NCBI GenBank assembly: GCA_963783945.1
Contig: CAWAPS010000006.1
Coordinates: forward strand, 124,001 to 188,000
DNA from: CAWAPS01 sp963783945
GTDB taxonomy: Bacteria > Actinomycetota > Acidimicrobiia > Acidimicrobiales > Palsa-688
DNA: 64,000 nucleotides
Direction: 5' to 3'
Made by a program: the position numbers and the translations under genes. The notes below the pieces were generated by a model. That model made no database searches and was not told where the DNA came from. It worked only from the letters and a program-made list of their open reading frames with translations. Positions 50,223 through 59,702 of the stretch are shown in pieces. How positions within the stretch are numbered: the first letter of the stretch is position 1; every line of letters begins with the position of its first letter.

Positions 50223-50402
50223 TCGTCGAGCCGGGCCGCCGACATGGCTTGGGGGGTAACGGTCCGACCGGCCCGGAGGTTTCGCCCGCGGTCTCGGCCA
50301 GCCATAGGCGCGTCTCGTTGCCGTCGCCGATCTTGAGTTAGCATTTCCCGGCAAGTGAGCATAGATTTATGCCGCGAAGCAGAGCACCAAGACGGGGAGC
50401 TA

Positions 50403-50960
50403 ATGACTATGGGAGATACTGCCGGCCGGGTGCAGGAACTACTTGATCGCCAGGCTATCGCAGACTGCATTCAACGATATGCCCGAGGGATTGATCGCCA
50501 CGACATCGACATGGTCGCGTCCTGTTATCACCCAGACGCGCTTGATGATCACGGCTTCTTCGTGGGGTCCGGTCGTGGCCTGGCCGAGGCCGCGACCGAG
50601 GTGCACAACGACTTCCTTCGCCACCAGCACCACATGACCAATCACTACGTGGAGCTCGACGGCGACACCGCTCACGCCGAGACCTACTTCTTCGTCGTTA
50701 TGCGCGGCCAGACCGGGGTAACCAATCTCGTGAGCGGCCGCTACATCGATCGTTTTGAAAAGCGCAACGAGGAGTGGCGAATCTCGGCGCGAGTATGCAT
50801 GACGGAGAGCATGGTTGACGTGCCGACTTCAGATATGGAGTCGATTGACCACACGTTCGCACCCGGTACCTGGGATCAGTCCGACCTCTCCTACCAGCGA
50901 CCACTGCAGGTGCAGCGACGGTCGCCCGACGACCCGCATCCCGCGGCGGCCCCGGTATAG
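50403..50960 (+). CDS. SnoaL-like protein
   Basis: A 185-residue NTF2-fold protein. The start MTMGDTAGRVQELLDRQAIA at 50403 follows GGGGAG; a GTG at 50355 would add 16 residues. Seen: DCIQRYARGIDRHDIDMVASC, the Arg/Asp-His pattern typical of SnoaL_4-like domains, YHPDALDDHGFFVG and HHMTNHYVELDG. Many actinobacterial homologues lie beside Rieske oxygenases, as here, and may be their small subunits or dehydratases. The Rieske gene follows 200 bp downstream. Confidence 0.82.
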   Translation: MTMGDTAGRVQELLDRQAIADCIQRYARGIDRHDIDMVASCYHPDALDDHGFFVGSGRGLAEAATEVHNDFLRHQHHMTNHYVELDGDTAHAETYFFVVMRGQTGVTNLVSGRYIDRFEKRNEEWRISARVCMTESMVDVPTSDMESIDHTFAPGTWDQSDLSYQRPLQVQRRSPDDPHPAAAPV

Positions 50961-51045
50961 CGGCCATCATCGGCTCGACGACCTGATCAAGACCCAGGGC
51001 CCCGAGGGGAGCTTGACCCATCTGGTCAGCGACGTCTAAAATACA

Positions 51046-51055
51046 CAAGTACTTG
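51046..51055. promoter_or_regulatory. 10-bp palindrome upstream of the Rieske oxygenase gene
   Basis: caagtacttg is a perfect palindrome in an AT-rich patch 106 bp before the Rieske start. It may be a regulator half-site or part of the promoter; evidence is weak. Confidence 0.3.
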
Positions 51056-51160
51056 ATATTCGATACGGCAGCACGCCGATGGTCCTGACGGCGGGAGAGG
51101 GAATGCGCCAGCATTCCCCCCAGTCGCGCCCGGGCCGGCCGTGAAGAAGCGAGGGTTACC

Positions 51161-52498
51161 GTGACGATGACCAATCCGAGCCGCTTGACCGGCTCCGTCC
51201 CTTTCGAGATGCGGGACCAGCTGCACGTCCCGCGAGAGCGCTACTTCAGTCGTGAATTCTTCGAGTTGGAGAAGCGCTACCTGTGGCCGCGGGTCTGGCA
51301 GATGGCCTGTCGCCTCGAGGAGATCCCCGAGCCCGGTGACTACGTCGAATACGAGATCTGTGATCAGTCCATCATCGCCGTGCGCCAGCGCGACCGGTCG
51401 GTCAAGGCGTTCTACAACGCCTGCCGGCACCGGGCCACAGAATTGTGCAAGGGGTCGGGCCGGCTCCCCGGGGGACAGATCGTCTGTCCGTTCCATGGCT
51501 GGCGGTGGAACCTGGATGGCACCAACTCCTTCGTCTATGGCGAGAAGGGATTCGCGGCCGAATGCATGGAGCCCGACGACCTGCACCTGCAGGAGTGCAT
51601 GGCGGACACCTGGGGCGGATGCGTGTGGATCAACATGGACCCCAACTGCCGACCGCTCCGCGAGGCTCTCTCCCCCGCCACCGAACCACTTGAGGCATTC
51701 GGGGTCGACAATCTGCGGGTCTATTGGTGGAAAGAAACCATCATCAACGCCAACTGGAAGATAGCTCAAGAGGCGTTCCACGAGGCTTACCATGTCATGG
51801 CTACCCATCCCCAGCTTACGATGGGTAGCGGCGAGGAGTACCCCTTCGAGACGGTCGAATACACCGCGTTCGACAAGGGCCATGCTATGTTCCGGGGCCG
51901 TTTCGATCCGACCGCCGGCGGAGTGGCACAGGGCCGGGGACCCGATGAGTTCCTAGCCCGGACGCGGATGATCTGGGAGGGACAGGACGCCATGACCCTC
52001 GAACGTGACATCCGCATCTTCGAGGGGGTGCGGAAGCGGGTGCAGCCAGGAGAGGACTACCCCACCGCGGCAGTCACCGCTCTGATCGACTACGCCTCAG
52101 GAGCGGGAATTCCGATGGCCACCACCCCCGAGAGCGTGCGGTTATGGGGCGGCGAAGTCTTCCTCTTCCCCAACTTCTTCTTCTTGCCCCAGTTCAGCAA
52201 CTCGCTGTCCTATCGGATCCGCCCTTATAACGACGATCCGGAGTGGTGTCGCTTCGAGGTGTGGTCTCTCACCATGCCACCGGACGGAGAGGAACCAGGC
52301 CGGGCTCGACTTCAGGGCCGTTACCCTCCTGACGACGCCGACAACTGGGGACTGATTCCCCGCCAGGACTTCAGCAACATGCAGCGCCAGCAGCGCGGGC
52401 TGCATTCGCTGGGATTTCGCGAACACCGCCTGGCGACGGAGTGGGAGCGGGCCATCAGCAACATGCACGAGGAGTTGGACCGCTACCTCGCCGGGTAG
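51161..52498 (+). CDS. Rieske non-heme iron oxygenase, alpha subunit
   Basis: A 445-residue aromatic-ring-hydroxylating-type oxygenase. The Rieske cluster ligands are Cys88/His90 (CRHRA) and Cys109/His112 (CPFHGW); the mononuclear iron site includes His211 and His216 in EAFHEAYHVMATHP. It would hydroxylate a ring or alkyl group using electrons delivered by a reductase, possibly that at 7920-9011, and a ferredoxin. No ring-hydroxylating beta subunit gene is adjacent, though the SnoaL-like protein upstream has the same fold class. GTG at 51161 is chosen by family alignment. An AraC regulator gene follows. Confidence 0.93.
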   Translation: MTMTNPSRLTGSVPFEMRDQLHVPRERYFSREFFELEKRYLWPRVWQMACRLEEIPEPGDYVEYEICDQSIIAVRQRDRSVKAFYNACRHRATELCKGSGRLPGGQIVCPFHGWRWNLDGTNSFVYGEKGFAAECMEPDDLHLQECMADTWGGCVWINMDPNCRPLREALSPATEPLEAFGVDNLRVYWWKETIINANWKIAQEAFHEAYHVMATHPQLTMGSGEEYPFETVEYTAFDKGHAMFRGRFDPTAGGVAQGRGPDEFLARTRMIWEGQDAMTLERDIRIFEGVRKRVQPGEDYPTAAVTALIDYASGAGIPMATTPESVRLWGGEVFLFPNFFFLPQFSNSLSYRIRPYNDDPEWCRFEVWSLTMPPDGEEPGRARLQGRYPPDDADNWGLIPRQDFSNMQRQQRGLHSLGFREHRLATEWERAISNMHEELDRYLAG

Positions 52499-52615
52499 AG
52501 CCCTGAGGACTCATAGCCAAACCACCGGCTGACCAGGAAAAGGCGGCGGCGCTTCGATTGCAGCGTGAGGGATGCCGACCGCCATCGCTGACCTGACATG
52601 CTGTACCGTCGGCCC

Positions 52616-53446
52616 ATGGCGTTCATTGCGCGTTCGGGAAGATCATTGATCCCGGCGGCCGACGTCAGACACGAAGGTGTCAACGCCTCGCTCGTGCGGG
52701 CCGGCACCTACTCCCTCGAGGTGGGCGACGATGTCGTGACCGGATGGCACTCCCACGACCTCCATCAGGTCGAGTACGCCTTCGAGGGCATAGCCGAGGT
52801 CGAAACCGCCACCGCCCGGTACCTCCTGCCCCCGCAGCAAGCCGTATGGATCCCGGCCGGCGTTGAGCACTCCAGCACTCTCACCCACGTCAAGGCGGTG
52901 TCGGTCTTCTTCGATCCCGCCATGGGACTGCCCGCGGGTGACCGGGTCCGCATCCTGGCGGCGGCGCCCGTGATCCGGGAAATGATCCGGTACGCCCAGC
53001 GGTGGCCGATCAGCCGTACCTCGTCTACCCCAATGGCCGACTCGTTCTTCGACGCCCTGGCCTATCTGGTGGTCGAATGGCTGGACCACGAGACCCCGCT
53101 CTGCCTGCCCACCGCTACCGACCCCCTGGTCGCGGCGGCCATGGACTACACCAACCAGGAGCGCCGCGATGTGACGATAGGCGACGTCTGCGCTGCCATC
53201 GGTACTTCGGAGCGGTCCTTGCGGCGGGCATTTCTCGCCACTACGGGAATGACCTGGCGACAATACCTACAAGAGAGCCGCCTGCTGAAGGCCATGGCGC
53301 TGCTGGCCGAGGATGACCAGAACCTTCTGTCCATCGCGGTAACAGTCGGGTACCACAGCGTGAGCGCCTTTACCCGAGCGTTCCGAAGGTACGCCGGTGA
53401 AGCACCCAGCGCCTACCGCCAGAGGATCCGCGCCGGCCAGTCATGA
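52616..53446 (+). CDS. AraC-family transcriptional regulator
   Basis: A 276-residue regulator. The N-terminal cupin domain (TGWHSHDLHQVEYAFEG, PPQQAVWIPAGVEHS) binds the inducer; the C-terminal double HTH is clear (TIGDVCAAIGTSERSLRRAF and SIAVTVGYHSVSAFTRAFRRY). ATG 52616 is used; an ATG at 52598 is also possible. It lies directly after the Rieske gene and probably activates or represses the oxygenase cluster. Confidence 0.9.
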   Translation: MAFIARSGRSLIPAADVRHEGVNASLVRAGTYSLEVGDDVVTGWHSHDLHQVEYAFEGIAEVETATARYLLPPQQAVWIPAGVEHSSTLTHVKAVSVFFDPAMGLPAGDRVRILAAAPVIREMIRYAQRWPISRTSSTPMADSFFDALAYLVVEWLDHETPLCLPTATDPLVAAAMDYTNQERRDVTIGDVCAAIGTSERSLRRAFLATTGMTWRQYLQESRLLKAMALLAEDDQNLLSIAVTVGYHSVSAFTRAFRRYAGEAPSAYRQRIRAGQS

Positions 53447-53629
53447 TCGCAACTCGGGCGGCCGCGGACCGCACACCCGGGCCAGAAAGATCGACGCCAC
53501 GGGCCAGATCCCGATTCTCGACAAGAGTGTGCCGGCCCGGTTCGTTGAGACGGCTGCCGGCCTCCTAAAGTGGCGCCGGCTCCCCGGGAAACGGGTCAGG
53601 ACAACGGGGGGTAGGAAGGAATCACAGTT

Positions 53630-54478
53630 ATGGCCAACGGACTTCTGGATGGGAAGGTCGCCCTGGTGACAGGAGCGAGCCGCGGAATCGGGGCTGCTGT
53701 CGCCGAACGCTTCTGCGCGGAAGGCGCTCGGGTTGCCATCGTTGCCCGCACCCGTGACAAGCACCCCCAACTCGGCGGCAGCCTCAACGACACACTCGCC
53801 CGCTGTCGCGCTCATGGCGCGGTCGCGGAAATGATCGTGGCCGACCTCGCCGACGTGGACGACCGGAACGGCGTGGTGGCAGAGGCTTCGCAGCTACTCG
53901 GCGCCCCGCTCGACATTCTGGTCAACAACGCGGCCGCCTCCATTTACCGCCCCATCGCCGACTACCAGCTGGACCAGGTGCGGGAGACGTTCGATGTCAA
54001 CCTCAATGCTCCGCTAGGTCTTATTCAGGCCGCCCTCCCGGGCATGCTGGACCACAAAGCCGGCTGGGTCATCAATATCTCGAGCTCCACCGCGGATTAC
54101 GATGCCGGCACGACCGGCACGCCTCCGGGTCCGGGAGGTTTGAGCCCGACCCTTGCGGTCTACGCCGCCTCCAAGGCGGCTCTGAACCGGCTCAGCTACG
54201 CCCTGGCCCAGGAGCTCAGAGGGACCGGGGTCCGGGTCAATTGCGTGGCGCCGAAGAGCGCGGTGCTCACGGAGGCGACGGAGGTCGCATTCGGTGGCAA
54301 GCCCGACCCCAAGTTCCTGGAGCCGATCGAGGCGATGACCGAAGCAGTACTGCTGCTGGCGCGTCGTCCCGAGGACATGACGGGGGGTACCTTCCGCAGC
54401 CTGGCGTTACTCGAGGCGACAGGCACCAAAGTGATGTCCCTGGACGCCAGCACCGCCTATGACCCGGGCCAAGCCTGA
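53630..54478 (+). CDS. SDR family oxidoreductase
   Basis: A 282-residue SDR: VTGASRGIGAAVAERF, VAIVARTRDKHPQLGGSLN (Arg-rich after the second strand, suggesting NADP preference), LVNNAAASIY, catalytic Ser in ISSSTADYD and YAASK. The insert after the second strand (GGSLNDTLARC) is shared with the SDR at 61920-62705 (GSLRETGEEI), so the two belong to one subfamily. ATG at 53630 has AAGGA upstream. The substrate is unknown. Confidence 0.88.
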   Translation: MANGLLDGKVALVTGASRGIGAAVAERFCAEGARVAIVARTRDKHPQLGGSLNDTLARCRAHGAVAEMIVADLADVDDRNGVVAEASQLLGAPLDILVNNAAASIYRPIADYQLDQVRETFDVNLNAPLGLIQAALPGMLDHKAGWVINISSSTADYDAGTTGTPPGPGGLSPTLAVYAASKAALNRLSYALAQELRGTGVRVNCVAPKSAVLTEATEVAFGGKPDPKFLEPIEAMTEAVLLLARRPEDMTGGTFRSLALLEATGTKVMSLDASTAYDPGQA

Positions 54479-54506
54479 CCGTCCTTCCGGGACCAGCTGT
54501 GGCTAA

Positions 54507-55619
54507 TCAGTTGGTCCACGCCCGGGACGCCTCGACCACGTTCGGTTGCAGGACCACGGTCGGAGCCGGCGCAAACGACGGCTCGATGCCCCAGAGGCGC
54601 CGGGCGTTCGAGTCGACGATCGCGTTGGCCGCCTCTGGACCGATATCGGACCGGGTGGCGATGATGTGCAGCCCATATGGGTCAGAACCCAGATCCATGT
54701 GACCGTAGTCAGTCCCATGGACGAGGTTCGTGGTACCGAACAGGCTGTCCAGGTACCGCAGGTCGTCGTCAATCTGGCAGGTGACGAAGAAGTTGTTGTC
54801 ACCGAGGACGTTCGCCGCCAGATCTCGCCAATCTCGCGTCCCGCGGTAGGCGCCCCAGTCGTCGGCCCGGCTCGCCTCCTGCAAGGCGAATGGCAGCCAC
54901 GCCGCGCCTGCTTCAACGAACGCCCATCTGAGGTTGGGGAACTCATTGGAGAGCTTCGTGCTGTAAAGGGCATGGAGGGAGCCCGGCACCGGAGCAACAT
55001 TGTTGACAAACACGGTGGACGGGTTCTGGCTGTATTTCCGCCAGTCGCCTCCAACGTGGATAGCCACGACGAGGTCCAGCTCCTGCGCCTTCTCGAAAAT
55101 GGGCCGGTATGCCGCGTCGACCACCGTCACCCCATGGCGCAATCCCGCGAGATGCACCCCGGCGGCGCCGTGATTTCGTCCGAACTCCATCTCCTCCAGG
55201 GCGCGGTTCGTGCTGCGGAAGGGCACCTCGAGATTCCACAGGAGGCGGCCTTGGCTGCCGGAGACTCCATCTGCCATCCACCGGTTCCAGCTGCGCATGA
55301 GGGCCGCCTCCTGATCGGGAGACGGTATCTCGACGTTCAGCCAGAACGTGGAGAACATCACCTGGACGTCGATACCCAGCGCGTCCATGCGACGCAGGCG
55401 GGAATCCGGGTCGGCCAGGTCCACTGAACCTTCCGGGAACAGCTCATTGTATTCGGCTGGCATCGTTGCCACGTCGAACGCGCCGTGGGTCGCCATGCCA
55501 TCCACCAGCCATGCACCGTGCTCGTTCTTGTCGAGACGATAGTGCCGTTCCGCTGGATCCAGCTTGTCCCAACTCGCTTCAGTCTCACGGATATGAGTGT
55601 CGCTATCGATGTAACCCAC
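54507..55619 (-). CDS. Amidohydrolase-2 (ACMSD-like) family metal-dependent hydrolase
   Basis: A 370-residue TIM-barrel protein. Seen: DSDTHIRETEASWDKLDP (DxH metal motif), LGIDVQVMFSTFWLNV, VVAIHVGGDW, RWAFVEAGAAWLPF and LVHGTDYGHMDLGSDP (the Asp expected on strand 8). GTG at 55619 is the start. Relatives decarboxylate or hydrolyse ring-cleavage products. It is intact, unlike the family member at 48993-50116. Its upstream neighbour on the same strand is the LLM gene, 82 bp away. Confidence 0.88.
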   Translation of the reverse strand: MGYIDSDTHIRETEASWDKLDPAERHYRLDKNEHGAWLVDGMATHGAFDVATMPAEYNELFPEGSVDLADPDSRLRRMDALGIDVQVMFSTFWLNVEIPSPDQEAALMRSWNRWMADGVSGSQGRLLWNLEVPFRSTNRALEEMEFGRNHGAAGVHLAGLRHGVTVVDAAYRPIFEKAQELDLVVAIHVGGDWRKYSQNPSTVFVNNVAPVPGSLHALYSTKLSNEFPNLRWAFVEAGAAWLPFALQEASRADDWGAYRGTRDWRDLAANVLGDNNFFVTCQIDDDLRYLDSLFGTTNLVHGTDYGHMDLGSDPYGLHIIATRSDIGPEAANAIVDSNARRLWGIEPSFAPAPTVVLQPNVVEASRAWTN

Positions 55620-55701
55620 TGGTGCACCCCCACTGAAATCATACTGAGCGTCGGATTACAGCACCGTACCCCCTGCCGGCGGGCTAGCCGGCTCTCTCGA
55701 G

Positions 55702-56691
55702 CTAGCCCACGAGCTGAGGCTTCACCTCCGCGGCATAGCGCCGCAGATGCTCGGCGCATTCCTCGAGGCTGTTCCCGGGAGGGGCGACACAGAATCCCGT
55801 AGCGCCGGCTTCGACATAACGACCCAGCCAATCGACAACCTGGTCACCACCCTCAGCCACCCGCAGCGCTTCCTCCTTCGAGGACGCCAGACTCTCCTGT
55901 TCGGGCAAACCCGGCAGTACCACGACCTTGAGATCACTGAGATCGCGGTCCTCCTTGTCTGCGAGCTCCCTGAGATAGTCAAGACCGCTTCGGAGACGGC
56001 TCGGCGTGGTCCCACTCGTAGGCAGGGTCCTACCCGCGAGCTCCGACGCGTTCGCTGCCTTATATTTCTGGTCCATCACGGTGAACCCGATCGGGTGCCA
56101 GACGTTTCCGAACTCCAGCACCCGCTTGAGCGCCGACTTCGAACTCCCCCCGACCCAGATGGGAACGTGGGGACGTCGAGCGCATTTCGGCTTCACATCG
56201 ATGCCGTCGCAGCTGTAGTACTTGCCTTGATAGGAAGAGGCGTCGCTCGTCCAAACCTCGATCATGATCCGGACGAACTCATTGGTCATTTCGTTGCGCT
56301 CCTCGAGGGGCAACCGGAAGGTGCTGAACTCCTCCTTGAGGTACCCGGGAACGATCCCGAACGCGAAGCGACCGCCCGAGAGCTGGTCGATCGTCGCGAT
56401 CGCTTCAGCGGTCGCGAACGGCTGTCGGTACGGCACCACCAGACAGCTCACGACCAACTCCATACGCTGGGTGCGTCCAGCCAGATAGGCCAGCATCGAC
56501 AGCGGCTCGAGCCAAACGTCTCCGATCACCTTGGCCATGTACGGGGGCACGAAGACGTGGTCCGGTACGAAGACTTCGTCGTAGCCGAGTTGCTCCGCTT
56601 CGGCTACCAGTCCGGCGTAACCTTCGGCGTCGAAGGTGCCGTCAGGCCGCATCGCGATGTCCTGCCGGATACTTATCCCAAACGTCAGCAC
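55702..56691 (-). CDS. LLM-class flavin/F420-dependent oxidoreductase
   Basis: A 329-residue luciferase-like protein. GTG at 56691 (VLTFGISIRQD) has AAGGAG 7 nt upstream; nine further codons are open. Seen: DEVFVPDHVFVPPYM, QLSGGRFAFGIVPGYLKEEF, HVPIWVGGSSKSALKR. These are typical of F420-dependent or FMN-dependent monooxygenase-fold enzymes in actinobacteria; the oxidised substrate is unknown. It heads a two-gene minus-strand operon with the amidohydrolase. Confidence 0.88.
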   Translation of the reverse strand: MLTFGISIRQDIAMRPDGTFDAEGYAGLVAEAEQLGYDEVFVPDHVFVPPYMAKVIGDVWLEPLSMLAYLAGRTQRMELVVSCLVVPYRQPFATAEAIATIDQLSGGRFAFGIVPGYLKEEFSTFRLPLEERNEMTNEFVRIMIEVWTSDASSYQGKYYSCDGIDVKPKCARRPHVPIWVGGSSKSALKRVLEFGNVWHPIGFTVMDQKYKAANASELAGRTLPTSGTTPSRLRSGLDYLRELADKEDRDLSDLKVVVLPGLPEQESLASSKEEALRVAEGGDQVVDWLGRYVEAGATGFCVAPPGNSLEECAEHLRRYAAEVKPQLVG

Positions 56692-56978
56692 ATCCGCACT
56701 CCTTCGTGAGCATCCCAAATGCTGGTTCGCGACCCGGCCACCCGAAACGTACGCCGCAACGCGGAAGTAAACGGGAAGATTATCACACCGAGCTGATCAG
56801 CTCTCGGGGACGGCTGGCCGCCAATGGTGGACGTGTTCCAGCCTCTCCTGGGGAAGACAGGAATCGGCCCAGGGCAGGAGTCGGCAAGCACAGGGGTCTG
56901 CTACCTTTTGCCGCGTGCCGGCTCATACGCAATCTCGGTGACCAGTCTCGGCGCGATGCTGGCCTACACGTGTCCAAC

Positions 56979-57146
56979 GTGAGTACAGAGCAGCTCGTAT
57001 CAGGGGTGTGCGTGCTGGACGCCGGCCACGAAGGAGCCTTCGATCTCGAGATTCCTGGCCCGGGCATTGACAGCGAGGGCTACGGGCCACCGATTCGACG
57101 GTCCGGGGAGCGGCCCGACCAGATCCTGGAGAAGTTGCACGCGTGA
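56979..57146 (+). CDS. Small protein of unknown function, coupled to the next gene
   Basis: A possible 55-residue protein (GTG at 56979; GTG at 56970 also possible) reading VSTEQLVSGVCVLDAGHEGA and ending RPDQILEKLHA. Its stop overlaps the next gene's GTG (GTGA), the typical sign of translational coupling, and codon use fits the neighbours. No domain is recognised. The open frame continues upstream to 56706 but that part looks non-coding. The 287 bp between this gene and the divergent LLM gene should hold both promoters. Confidence 0.45.
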   Translation: MSTEQLVSGVCVLDAGHEGAFDLEIPGPGIDSEGYGPPIRRSGERPDQILEKLHA

Positions 57147-58012
57147 GGATCAACCACGCCATCGACCTTCATTGCCACTTCGGGCCCGACACCGTGGGAG
57201 GGAACCTGGAAGGCCCGTCGATGCACGGCGTGACGGCGCTCCAAGCCGCTCGGGAAGCTGCAGCCGAAGGTCACGCCGCGCTCGTCCTCAAGTCCCACAG
57301 CTTCGCGTCTCCTGCTCTGGCCGCGGCGATGACCGAAGCCGTCCCCGGGCTGCAAGTGTTCGGAGGCATTTGCACCGACTTCCCGAGCGGGGGCCTCAAC
57401 GTGGCGGCGGTCGAGGCCGCTCTTGTCATCGGAGCCCGGATCGTCTGGCTTCCGACCCTCCACAGCCATCAGGACGTGTCCCGCCACAACCCCACGGGCA
57501 TCCAGGGCCCGGGCCTGCGAGTGATCGACGAGGACGGCGGGGTTGTACCTGAAGTGCTGGAGATGTTCGGCATGATCCGGAGCAAGGGCGCCATCCTGGC
57601 AACCGGGCACATCACAACTGAGGAGCACTACGCCGTGGTCAGAGAGTTCGCCCGGGCGGGCAAGGTGCTCGTCACCCACGCCGGGGAGGAGATGGCCGGC
57701 CCGAGGTTGACGGCCTCGCAGTGCGCTGAGCTGGCCGAGCTCGGAGCAACGATCGAGCTGACCGCCCTTACCTGCGAAAGCGTGCTGGGCACGAATGGCA
57801 AATCGCCCACCGAGATGGCCGCCATGATCGCAGCCATCGGCCCCCGGCATTGCAGTCTCTCGACCGACTACGGCTGGAGCACAACCGTGCCCAGGCCGGC
57901 CACCGGGTTGCACGACTTCCTGGAATCTCTGTGGGCGGAAGGGATCAGCGAAGACGACCTGACAACGATGGTCAGTCGCAACCCCGCTGAGCTGCTCGAC
58001 CTGGACATTTGA
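57143..58012 (+). CDS. DUF6282-like predicted metal-dependent hydrolase
   Basis: A 289-residue TIM-barrel-like protein. The N-terminal DLHCHFGPD motif supplies metal ligands; LVLKSHSF, GHITTEEHYAVVREF, VTHAGEEMAG and STDYGWS contain further His/Asp. This pattern matches PHP/amidohydrolase-like proteins of the DUF6282 group (from memory). It probably hydrolyses or decarboxylates a pathway intermediate; the gene heads the run of CoA ligase, CoA-transferase and CitE-like genes. Confidence 0.8.
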   Translation: MRINHAIDLHCHFGPDTVGGNLEGPSMHGVTALQAAREAAAEGHAALVLKSHSFASPALAAAMTEAVPGLQVFGGICTDFPSGGLNVAAVEAALVIGARIVWLPTLHSHQDVSRHNPTGIQGPGLRVIDEDGGVVPEVLEMFGMIRSKGAILATGHITTEEHYAVVREFARAGKVLVTHAGEEMAGPRLTASQCAELAELGATIELTALTCESVLGTNGKSPTEMAAMIAAIGPRHCSLSTDYGWSTTVPRPATGLHDFLESLWAEGISEDDLTTMVSRNPAELLDLDI

Positions 58013-58094
58013 GCGTAGGTGGCCTGGTAGCTCAAGTTGTCTCGGGGCGGATACTAACCAATAATGGGTCGCGCATATCTGGAAGGAGGCGCAA

Positions 58095-59702
58095 GTGCCG
58101 AGTAGCGGCTTTAGTGGCCGTTGGCCGACGATCCCGGCGATGACCGAGGCGGCGGCTGACAGGTTCGGCGACCGGCTCGCAATCGCAGACGCCACGACCA
58201 GGCTGTCCTACTCGGACCTGTTCGGTGCGGCGCGCGGTTTTGGCGCTGCGCTGGTCACGGCCGGCGTCCAACCAGGCGACCGGGTAGCCATCTGGGCCTT
58301 CAACAGTGCTCAGTGGGTGGTCGCCCTGCTAGGTCTACTCCAGGCCGGAGCGGTCCTCGTCCCGATCAACACCCGCTTCAAGGGTCCGGAGGCCGTCGAG
58401 ATACTGAGTCGAAGCGGAGCACGGGTCCTGGTCACCGTCACTGATTTCCTGGGCAACGATTACGTTTCTATGCTGGAGTCGACGGGAGCCCCGCTTCCAG
58501 AGCTTCGGGCCGTCGTCGTCGCTCACGGGACCGTGCCCGACGGCGCCGAGGCCTGGGATGCCTTCGTCTCCCGGGCCGGCGCCGATGCGCGGGCGGAGGT
58601 CGACCGGCGGCGATCCGCCCTCGGAGCCGAAGATCCTTCGGACATTCTGTTCACCTCGGGGACGACCGGTGTGCCCAAAGGGGTCGTCATGACCCATCGA
58701 GGAACGCTGTGCGTCGCTACCGACTGGGTCGAAATGACCGGTCTCGGTCCGGACGACCGGTACCTCATGGTCAACCCGTACTTCCACATGTTCGGGCTGA
58801 AAGGAGGGATCCTGGCCTGCGTCGCGGCCGGCGCGTCCATGCTCCCCGAGCCCGTGTTCGACGTCGAACGAGTCCTGTCCCGGGTGCAGGAGGAGAGAGT
58901 GACGGTCCTCCCCGGACCGCCCACGCTCTACCAGTCCATTCTGGACCACCCCCACCTCGACCGCTACGACCTGTCGAGTCTGCGCGTTGCGGTAACCGGA
59001 GCTGCCGACATCCCGGTCGAGCTCATCCGGCGCGTTCACGACGAGCTGCCCTTCTCCCTCATCATCTCCGGCTACGGGCTTACGGAGGGGGGCACCGCGA
59101 CCGGTACCGGGCCAGAAGACGACTTCGAGACCATCGCCACCACCGTCGGGCGGGCCCGACCCGGCTACGAGATCCGCATCGTGGACGACGCCGGCGCCGA
59201 CCTGCCGGCCGGGCAAGCCGGCGAGGTGTTGCTCCGGGGCGGCAGCATCATGTCCCACTATTTCGGGGATCCCGAAGGCACGGCGGCCGCCCTGTCTACG
59301 GACGGCTGGCTGCGCACTGGCGACGTCGGCGTCTTCGACGAGGCCGGGCGCCTGCGCATCGTGGGGCGGGTAAAGGACATGTTCATCGTTGGTGGCTTCA
59401 ACGCTTACCCGGCCGAGATCGAGAATGCTTTGCTCAGGCACCCGGACATCCGCCAGGCCGCCGTCATCGGCATTCCCGACACTCGTCTCGGCGAGGTTGG
59501 AATGGCCTTCGTGGTCCTCCGACCCGGCGGAACACCGTCGGCTTCGGACATCATCTCGTGGGCTCGCCAGCAGATGGCCAACTACAAGGTTCCGCGCGCC
59601 GTCGACATAGTAGATGAGCTGCCGCTGAACGCCACCGGCAAGGTCCAGAAGGACATTCTGCGTGCCCGCGTTGCTCCGGCCCCGTCCTCATCCTCCAAAT
59701 GA
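58095..59702 (+). CDS. AMP-dependent acyl-CoA synthetase/ligase
   Basis: A 535-residue class I adenylate-forming ligase with the usual motifs in order: DILFTSGTTGVPKGVVMTH (P-loop), SGYGLTEGG, GWLRTGDVG, RVKDMFIVGGFNAYPAEIE (hinge) and the catalytic Lys in TGKVQKD. It activates a carboxylic acid (fatty, aryl or terpenoid) to the CoA thioester. GTG at 58095 follows GGAAGGAGG. The CaiB gene starts at its stop (ATGA overlap), so CoA activation and transfer are tightly linked. Confidence 0.92.
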   Translation: MPSSGFSGRWPTIPAMTEAAADRFGDRLAIADATTRLSYSDLFGAARGFGAALVTAGVQPGDRVAIWAFNSAQWVVALLGLLQAGAVLVPINTRFKGPEAVEILSRSGARVLVTVTDFLGNDYVSMLESTGAPLPELRAVVVAHGTVPDGAEAWDAFVSRAGADARAEVDRRRSALGAEDPSDILFTSGTTGVPKGVVMTHRGTLCVATDWVEMTGLGPDDRYLMVNPYFHMFGLKGGILACVAAGASMLPEPVFDVERVLSRVQEERVTVLPGPPTLYQSILDHPHLDRYDLSSLRVAVTGAADIPVELIRRVHDELPFSLIISGYGLTEGGTATGTGPEDDFETIATTVGRARPGYEIRIVDDAGADLPAGQAGEVLLRGGSIMSHYFGDPEGTAAALSTDGWLRTGDVGVFDEAGRLRIVGRVKDMFIVGGFNAYPAEIENALLRHPDIRQAAVIGIPDTRLGEVGMAFVVLRPGGTPSASDIISWARQQMANYKVPRAVDIVDELPLNATGKVQKDILRARVAPAPSSSSK

